DNA of 64,000 nt from CAWJFP01 sp963842155 (GTDB lineage Bacteria > Pseudomonadota > Alphaproteobacteria > JACZXZ01). Numbering within the stretch: the stretch's first letter is position 1; the number at the start of each line of letters is the position of its first letter. Below the pieces are notes generated by a model that had not been told where the DNA came from, ran no database searches, and was given only the letters and a program-made list of their open reading frames with translations. A program made the position numbers and the translations under genes. The stretch covers positions 73,074 through 137,073 of the forward strand of contig CAWJFP010000028.1 of the NCBI GenBank assembly GCA_963842155.1. The letters run 5' to 3'. This document shows positions 57,709 to 64,000 of this stretch, piece by piece.

Positions 57709-59516
57709 ATGATTTTCAACAGGGCATCGTTTGTACTTGCTGTTTTGGTTTCGTGCATTTTCATGGGCTGCTCGGTGGCTCAACGGTGACTCATTCCGTG
57801 ACTGCCTCGATCACACCCGCGAGCGCTGATATCCTCACCGGTGGAACCGTCCAGTTCACCGCCAATATTTCGACGAGCCCAAAGACCGTCAACTGGTATG
57901 TAAATGGCATTGCCGGTGGTAACGCGACCGTGGGAACCATAGACGCCACAGGAACTTACACCGCGCCGATATCGCAGCCCACCGCGCCTTTCACGATCGC
58001 TGCCTCGAGCCCCGCGCTGCCAGAGATTGCCGCGGTCGCCTCGGTTACGGTTGTCGCTCCTGGGGAGGTCACGAGCACCGCCAATGCCCAGGTGGCTCTC
58101 TACACCATCGCTCCACCTGTGCCTGCCCAGGTAACCATCCACTTCGGCCCGGACATCACTTACGGCCTCGCCACCTGGACCCAAACAGCCGCAGGCGGCG
58201 CGGTGCCCCTTGGCACCCTGGTGGCTGGAATCAAAGCCAACTCCGTGTACCACATGCGCGCGGTGCTGCAGATGCCCGACGGCTCAACGCTCAACGACCT
58301 CGATCAGATCTTCACCACCGGGGCGCTCATCGGCAACACGAATCAGCCTACCGTGACGATTCCAAATGGCATGACCCCACAACCGGGTGTGGAGATGGTC
58401 GACCTCACCGACGGCGCCGGACCGTCAGTGATCGTAGCTGATTTGTCCGGCAACGTTTTATGGTCGTATCTGCCGCCGGACATACAAGGTTCCTCGAGTA
58501 TCCAGCCGATAAAGCCGATGTCCAATGGCCACTTTGCGGTGGTGTACTCCCCATATCCACAGCCGTGCCCAGTGCGCTACCGGCAAACACACCCGACGTC
58601 GCAAGGGAAATCGACCTCACCGGAGCGACCATCCGTGAAATCACAATGGCGACTCTCAACAGCCGATTGGCCGCTGCGGGATTCAACTACACCGCGCAAT
58701 TCATGCACCACGATATGGCCGTTTTGCCGAACGGCCATTGGATACTCATCGTCAACTCAGTCCGTCCAGAAATCGAAAATGGAACCACGGTCGACGTTCT
58801 GGGAGACGCACTGATCGACCTCGATACCAATCTGAATCCAGTTTGGGTTTGGGACACTTTCGATCACCTGGACGTGAATCGTCATCCTGTCTCCGTTCTG
58901 GATTGGACCCATTCCAACGCCATTCTGTACTCCGCCACGGACGGCAATCTCCTTTTGTCGATGCGCCACCAGAATTGGATTATCAAGATCGATTACAACA
59001 ATGGCAAGGGAGCCGGCGATATCCTCTGGCACCTGGGATACCAGGGCGACTTTGCTTTGGTGGGCGGCATCGATCCTACCGACTGGTTCAGTGGACAGCA
59101 CGGTCCTTCGTTCACCACGGCGAACACCGCCGGCACTTTCGGACTGGCGTTGATGGACAATGGCGACTTTCGGACCTACCCCGCCGGGGTGACTTGTGCG
59201 GACACTGGCGCGCCCAGCTGCCCTTACAGCACGGCGCAAGTCCTGAACATCGACGAAACAGCGAAGACGGCTACATTCGCGTTTCACAACACGACGCCTA
59301 TTTACTCGTTCTTCGGGGGAAACGCGGAAGTTTTCGGGGAACAAGGACGTCGAATTCGACTTGGCGGGGACATCCACGACCGTGCCACTCTCCGCCGCGG
59401 TGTACGAGGTAACGCCCACGGCTCCGGCGCAAACCGTCTGGCAAATGAACCTTGTAAATACCTACGCCTATCGCGCTTTTCGCCTTCCGAGCCTCTATCC
59501 GGGGGTGCAATGGTAG
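57709..59516 (+). pseudogene. Arylsulfotransferase-like lipoprotein with Ig-like domain, frame-broken
   Basis: A lipoprotein signal (FVLAVLVSCIFMGCSV) is followed in another frame by an Ig-like domain (ASITPASADILTGGTVQFTA) and a beta-propeller with arylsulfotransferase (ASST) signatures: HHDMAVLPNGHWILIV, VWDTFDHLDVNRHPVS and LDWTHSNAILYS. It ends AFRLPSLYPGVQW at TAG 59514. Single-base changes near 57,780, 58,545 (C-run) and 59,335 (G-run) break the frame; repaired length about 600 aa. ASST enzymes move sulfate between phenols, but many Acidobacterial relatives are uncharacterised. Homopolymer sites suggest errors. Confidence 0.75.
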
Positions 59517-59572
59517 ACGCATTGGGCGACAAACGGCGCGTAGCGGAATCGCTGTCTACCCGCCGCAAATAG

Positions 59573-59628
59573 AAAATAAAAAAATGCGCGAAACGGGGTC
59601 CGGCTGCTGCCGTGTTCCCGTTTCGCGC
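59573..59628 (-). terminator. Rho-independent terminator of the fts cluster
   Basis: On the minus strand GCGCGAAACGGG (59628-59617) pairs perfectly with CCCGTTTCGCGC (59597-59586), followed by ATTTTTTTATTTT. It lies 70 bases after the ftsZ stop and ends the murB-ftsQ-ftsA-ftsZ transcript. Confidence 0.92.
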
Positions 59629-59698
59629 TTACCTTCCCCGTTCCCAAAATAGCTGCGGTGCGAAATCCGGGCGCTACCGCATTAGACCGTTGTAATCC

Positions 59699-60855
59699 CT
59701 ACGCCTTCTGCGCTTGCCGGCGCAGGAACGTGGGGACATCCAGATCGTCGGCGAATCTTGTGAATCATTTCATCGATGCCGCGCGGAGCGTCCATGGCAG
59801 CGGGCTGTGGCTCGCGGGCTGCCTTCCACGTCTTGGGTAGATACGACGGACGCGGCTGATTCTTGCGAATCGCCAGGCCTCGCGGAACCCCGCCGCAATG
59901 ACGGTGATCTTCACCGATTCCTTCATCGCATCGTCCTGCACCGCGCCGAAAATAATGTTGGCGTCTTCGTGCGCGGCCTTCTGAATGATCGACGACGCCT
60001 CATGCACCTCGTGCAGGCTCAGCGTGGACGATCCGGTAATGTTGATCAGAATTCCCTGCGCGCCCTGGATGCAATTGTCTTCCAGCAGCGGGCTGTTGAT
60101 GGCCCGGTTGGCCGCGTCGACAGCGCGGTTCGGACCGCTCGCTACCGCCGTGCCCATCACCGCGTAGCCTTGCCCGGACATGATGGTTTTCACGTCCGCG
60201 AAGTCGCGGTTGATGATCCCTGGAATCGTGATGATGTCGCTGATGCCCTGCACCGCTTGGCGCAGAATATCGTCGGCGATGCGAAACGCTTCGAAGAAGC
60301 TGGTCCCGTGCTCGACCGTTTCCATCAAGCGCTCGTTGGGAATCACCACCACGGTATCGACGCAGCCGATCAGCTCGGCCAGCGATTGCTCGGCCTGCTG
60401 CAAGCGCCGCTTGCCCTCGAACGCGAACGGCTTGGTAACCACCGCCACGGTGCACCGCGCACGAGCTCGCTGGCCAGGTTGGCCACCACCGGCGCCGCGC
60501 CGCTTCCCGTTCCTCCACCCAGTCCGGCGGTGACGAACACCATGTCCGCGCCGTCCAGCGCTTCTAGAATTTTCTCGGTGTCCTCGAGCGCGGCCTTCCG
60601 CCCGACCTCGGGGTTGGCGCCCGCGCCCAAGCCTTTGCTGAGCTTCGCGCCCAGTTGCAGCTTGACCGGCGCCTGCGACAACTTCAGCGCCTGCAAATCG
60701 GTGTTGGCGGCAATGAACTCAACGCCTTCCACCTTCGCCCGAATCATGCGATTCACCGCGTTCGAACCGCCACCGCCCACTCCGATGACCTTGATCCGAG
60801 CGCCGTTGGTAACATCCTCACTAAATGAAACCCGCAGCCCTGCATCTCTCGACAT
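59699..60855 (-). pseudogene. ftsZ: Cell division GTPase FtsZ, frame-broken
   Basis: MSRDAGLRVSFSEDVTNGAR starts the protein. IKVIGVGGGGSNAVNRMI and FVTAGLGGGTGSGAAPVVA (tubulin signature) form the GTP site; the next frame holds VTKPFAFEGKRR, NRDFADVKTIMSGQGYAVMG and the T7-loop region. The C-terminal tail DDLDVPTFLRRQA, which binds FtsA, appears in a third frame and ends at TAG 59699. At least three indels (near 60,450, 59,875 and 59,750) interrupt about 386 codons. GGGGAGGGATT precedes the start. An essential gene, so errors are likely. Confidence 0.88.
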
Positions 60856-60877
60856 AATCCCTCCCCTCGAGGATTCC

Positions 60878-62100
60878 TCATGACTGTCCTGCAAATAATG
60901 CTTTGAACTTGCCGGTCCATCCGGTCGCCCGCTGCCCCGCCATGCGGCGCGCGCGCGTCCCGTACAACACCAGCCCTACCGACGTCGAATATTCCGGTTG
61001 TGATACCTCTTCACTCATGCCTGCCAACCCGCGCGGCGACGCGATACGCGCCGGCATAGCCAGCATGCGCTCGGCGAGTTCCGTCAGACCGTGGAGGCGC
61101 GCTCCACCACCGGTGAACACCAGGCCCGCGCGGAATCTGCCAATCCAGGCCGGCGTGGCGAAGGTCGTCGCGCACCAGGGTGATCAATTCCTGGCTGCGC
61201 GCTTCCGCAATTTCACACAACATGCGCGAGTAAATCGTTCGCGGCGGACGGTCGCCCACACTGGCGATCTCGATGGCTGCGTCCTGGGCCATCGTCTCCG
61301 CGGCAAGCGGTGGCGTGCTTCTTCTTGATCGCCTCCGCTTCCGGAATAGGCGTGCGCAGCCCCACGGCCAAGTCGTTCGTAAAATGGTCGCCACCCACCG
61401 GTACCGCGCCGGTGTGACGCACCACCCCGCCGCTGTAGACGATCACTTCCGTAGTGCCACCGCCGATATCCAGCAGGCATACGCCCAGTTCGCGCTCATC
61501 TTGGGTCAGGCACGCATCCGCCGAAGCCAGCGCTTCGAGCACCGTGTCGGTCACTCGCACCCCGGCGCGATTCACCGCGGTTACCACGTTCTGCGCGGCG
61601 GCGGCCGAAGCCGGTGGCAGATGTGCACGTTCGCTTCCAGGCGCTGCCCCAGCATCCCCGCGGGATCGCGGATGTTGTCCTGCGCATCCAGAAGAACTCT
61701 TGCGGCAATACGTGCAATACTTCGCGGTCCGCCGGCAGTGAAATGTTGCGCGCTGCGTCCACCGCGCGCCGCACGTCGTCGCGATCCACGTCCCGCGATT
61801 TCTGCCCCAGGGTAATTCCTCCGCGGCTATTCACCCCACGAACGTGCCCGCCGGCCACCCCAATCAGCGCGGACTCCACCGGAAAACCCACCAGCTGCTC
61901 GGCTTCCTCGACGGCGCGCCGGATCGAGCTGACCGCCAAATCCAGATTCACGATCTGGCCCTTGCGCCAGCCTTTCGATTCGGCGGCTCCCAAGCCGAGA
62001 AACCTCACATGACCGTCGTCATCGATCTCGCCGATCAACGCACAGGTTTTCGTGCTCCCGATATCGAGCCCGGACCACTTGTCTGTCTCTTTTTTCCCAA
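60878..62100 (-). pseudogene. ftsA: Cell division protein FtsA, frame-broken
   Basis: Actin-fold pieces occur in order on the minus strand: WSGLDIGSTKTCALIGEIDD (phosphate 1), AEQLVGFPVESALIGVAGGH, QEFFLDAQDNIRDPAGMLGQ, LGVCLLDIGGGTTEVIVYSG (phosphate 2), GGDHFTNDLAVGLRTPIPEA, then MFTGGGARLHGLTELAERML (adenosine site) and the C-terminal amphipathic end WTGKFKALFAG. At least five indels separate them, one in an A-run at the N-terminus where the likely TTG start (62100) is one base out of frame. FtsA anchors FtsZ to the membrane. Confidence 0.85.
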
Positions 62101-62178
62101 GTCCCCTGCTCCTTCGTTGCTTCAGACGCTGGCCCCTCCAGCGCTGACATGAATCTCAATCCCTCCGAGTGCTGGAAC

Positions 62179-63248
62179 TCAGTGGTCGTGCCCCTTATTC
62201 GCGGCCGGCTTGGAACTGGACGCCTTGGCGACGTGCGCGGACACGGGTTTTGCCGTTGGCGTCGCGCCGTGCCCCGTCCCGATGTGTCCTGCGGTCCCAG
62301 TGGCTGAAACCGCCGCCGCTGCGGACGCCATGCGCGCCGCAGGGGCAGATGCTCTTCAGGGTTCACCACCACTTCGCGGTCGAATCGCAGATCGACTGAC
62401 TCGACACGGCCCGCCGTTGCTCGCCACTGACCCAGGTTATCGAGCAGGGTCTGATACCTGGCCTGGAAATCCCGGTCACCAAAATGGACGAACAACGGCC
62501 CGTCCGCTTCGGTCCACGCGGGGTTTGGTCCGGCCAGCTTGCCGCCCGCCGGAGGAAGTCCCTGGAGCGTGGCCTTCAAGTCGGTCACGTCCTGCACTTC
62601 CACTTCGCTCACCATCTCGCTGGCGCCGCCGCGCGCCGCGTCGATCCCGTGCAGAAAGGCCGAATACATTTGCATCCGCCGGTCCCGCGCATCGGCGGGC
62701 ATCGCCGCATTGATTCCAGTCACCACCGGAAAATGGAAATCGCCTTCTAGCGGACGGTCCAGAATCACCCCATGGGCGTCCGCCAGGGCCAGCTCGCTTC
62801 CTTGCCGCAGGAACGCTACTGGCACCCGCTCAACCAATTCCACCTCGATACGATTCGGCAGCGCGCGGCGCACCGCCGCTTGCTCCACCCACGGCAGCGT
62901 TTCCAGTTGGTGGCGCCTCTCCTGGATAGGAATTAGCAGCACGCTTCGTCCGCGATCGCCGGAAAAAATCTCCAGCACCGCGGCGCGCGACACATACTTA
63001 TTCCCCACCAGTTCCACTTGGCCCGGATGGACCAGCGACATGCTCGGCGAGGTGAGCAGGAAATGGCTGGCCAGATACACCCCAACCACCGCGGCCACTG
63101 CCGCCACAGCGATCGCCGGCCACCGCAGATAACCCTTCCATGCTTTCTTCCCGAACTTCCGCCGCTTGATTTCCAGCGGCTTGTGCCGCCGCAAATATCG
63201 CGGTTCCTGTTCGGCGAGTACTTCCTGGGGATAAGCTTCCGCTTCCAT
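62179..63248 (-). CDS. ftsQ: Cell division protein FtsQ, one indel near the C-terminus
   Basis: The product has a basic cytoplasmic N-terminus, one TM (WPAIAVAAVAAVVGVYLASH, about residues 43-62), a POTRA domain (VHPGQVELVGNKYVSRAAVL) and a beta domain (VEQAAVRRALPNRIEVELVE, VPVAFLRQGSELALADAHGV). The frame changes near 62,365 after DREVVVNPE; the shifted frame gives an Ala/Thr/His-rich tail ending HDH at TGA 62179. FtsQ links early and late divisome proteins with FtsB and FtsL. It lies between murB and ftsA as usual. Confidence 0.85.
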
Positions 63249-63262
63249 AGTTTTGGCTCTTC

Positions 63263-64000
63263 TCAGTTATTCCACACGATCACTTCGTTTTCGAGATCCA
63301 CTCGAAACGCTGAGCGCACGCGTTTCCGTACGTCGTCGATCAATCCCGGCGTGTAGTCGGAGGACTCGATTCGCCGGCGTTGACGAAAAAATTGGCGTGG
63401 CGATCGCTGACCATCGCTCCCCCGCGCCGGTATCCCTTCAACTGCAGCGTCGTCGATCATTCGCCCCGCCGACCCGCCCGGCGGGTTCTTAAATATGCAG
63501 GCGGCGCTTTTCTGATTGAGTGGCTGGCTGTTGCGCCGTTTTTCGTTGCATATTTTTATGCCCGCCACGATTTATTGTAGGGCTTCGACGGCAGACTCCA
63601 GTTCCACCCGTAACATCACGTCGTCCGGCGCAAACGAGGTGTGCCGGTAATCAAAGTGGATGTCCTCGCCACGCAGGGTTTCAATTCTCCCGCTCGCTCC
63701 GCGATACAGCTCCACCACGCGGACGTAGGTTCCAATCTGCGTTCCGTAGGCCCCGGCATTCATGCGCAACGCCCCGCCAATGCTGCCCGGCACCCCGATC
63801 AACCCTTCCATGCCCCGGCCCAATTCTTTTTTGCGCAGTAGCGTCACCGTGCCACCCAAGTCCGCCGCCGCGTCGATGTATGCGCGGTTCCCTCCGATTT
63901 TCGCCGTTGACGGCGCCGAAGGCAGTTGCAACATCACCCACGGCAATTCTCCGTCGACCACCAGCACATTCGTCCCGCCGCCCAGAAACCGGTAAGGGAT
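63263..64000 (-). pseudogene. murB: UDP-N-acetylenolpyruvoylglucosamine reductase MurB, partial and frame-broken
   Basis: The gene enters from the right edge. FAD-domain pieces are clear: IPYRFLGGGTNVLVVDGELP, GMEGLIGVPGSIGGALRMNA and GAYGTQIGTYVRVVELYRG, then QKSAACIFKNPPGGSAGRMI (catalytic Ser/Cys region) and the tail IDDVRKRVRSAFRVDLENEV. Frame changes near 63,570, 63,440 and 63,380 break the C-terminal part. MurB makes UDP-MurNAc for peptidoglycan. The order murB-ftsQ-ftsA-ftsZ is the normal division and cell-wall cluster. Confidence 0.85.

Noticed and set aside
59714..60883. 389-codon plus-strand open frame opposite ftsZ
   Set aside because: FtsZ motifs on the minus strand are unambiguous; the plus frame is an antisense shadow, intact only by chance where ftsZ has indels.
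53489..64000. Horizontally acquired Acidobacterial island
   Set aside because: No integrase, tRNA-site insertion, direct repeats or insertion sequences at the edge; the segment carries essential division genes and starts inside two broken genes.

Overview
The window reads as two unrelated pieces of bacterial DNA joined near base 53,488. Bases 1-53,488 are GC-rich and carry an Alphaproteobacterial chromosome segment. The evidence is the str-S10-spc-alpha ribosomal superoperon with adk between secY and rpsM, an ATP12 chaperone gene, rcdA, a ROSE/RpoH-controlled small heat-shock gene, and a kdsB-pheA-nudC-ffs order. It looks Rhizobiales- or Rhodospirillales-like, but the order cannot be fixed from the sequence alone. 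Bases 53,489-64,000 have lower GC and different codon use. They carry genes that look Acidobacterial: a metal-dependent amidohydrolase, homoserine dehydrogenase, an adenosine-specific kinase, an arylsulfotransferase-like lipoprotein and an ftsZ-ftsA-ftsQ-murB division cluster. The join falls inside the SRP RNA gene and removes its 3' arm, so a chimeric assembly is the simplest reading.

Layout of the first piece: the rpoC 3' end (1-185); a leader with a sigma70 promoter; rpsL-rpsG-fusA-tuf; rpsJ through rplO, secY and adk; a repeat plus a second strong promoter; rpsM-rpsK-rpoA-rplQ and a terminator (to 19,041). Next come a DegP-type protease, rarA, an RluC/D-type pseudouridine synthase, a TPR-glycosyltransferase, a HAD phosphatase, ATP12, a large SAM-cyclase-AAA-TPR regulator on the minus strand, an acyl-CoA carboxylase beta subunit, a 2TM protein and an amidase (to 33,028). 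A 540-base gap holds candidate small RNAs. From 33.5 to 45.7 kb lie a Met/Cys-metabolism PLP enzyme, hydrolases, an aldo/keto reductase, hsp20 with its RNA thermometer, rcdA, an atypical response regulator, an ECF sigma/anti-sigma pair divergent from a bufferin-like DUF2282 plus DoxX pair, tRNA-Arg, a lipoprotein, gpt and an EamA transporter. The rest is an RlmI-like methyltransferase, a hydrolase, a HisN-type phosphatase, a PAS protein, a two-haem cytochrome c, kdsB, pheA and nudC.

Functionally the first 19 kb is translation, secretion and transcription core machinery, read as a few long operons with many start/stop overlaps. The most regulated units are hsp20 (RpoH-type promoter plus ROSE thermometer) and the ECF/DUF2282/DoxX locus, which resembles metal-stress bufferin operons but has no modifying-enzyme genes beside it.

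Many otherwise normal genes carry single-base indels. Nine were found in the first 53 kb, and all nine are one-base insertions, hitting tuf, rplQ and other conserved genes. At least twenty were found in the last 10.5 kb. This points to consensus errors, heavier in the second piece, rather than real pseudogenes. Such genes are reported as one feature with the repaired reading described.
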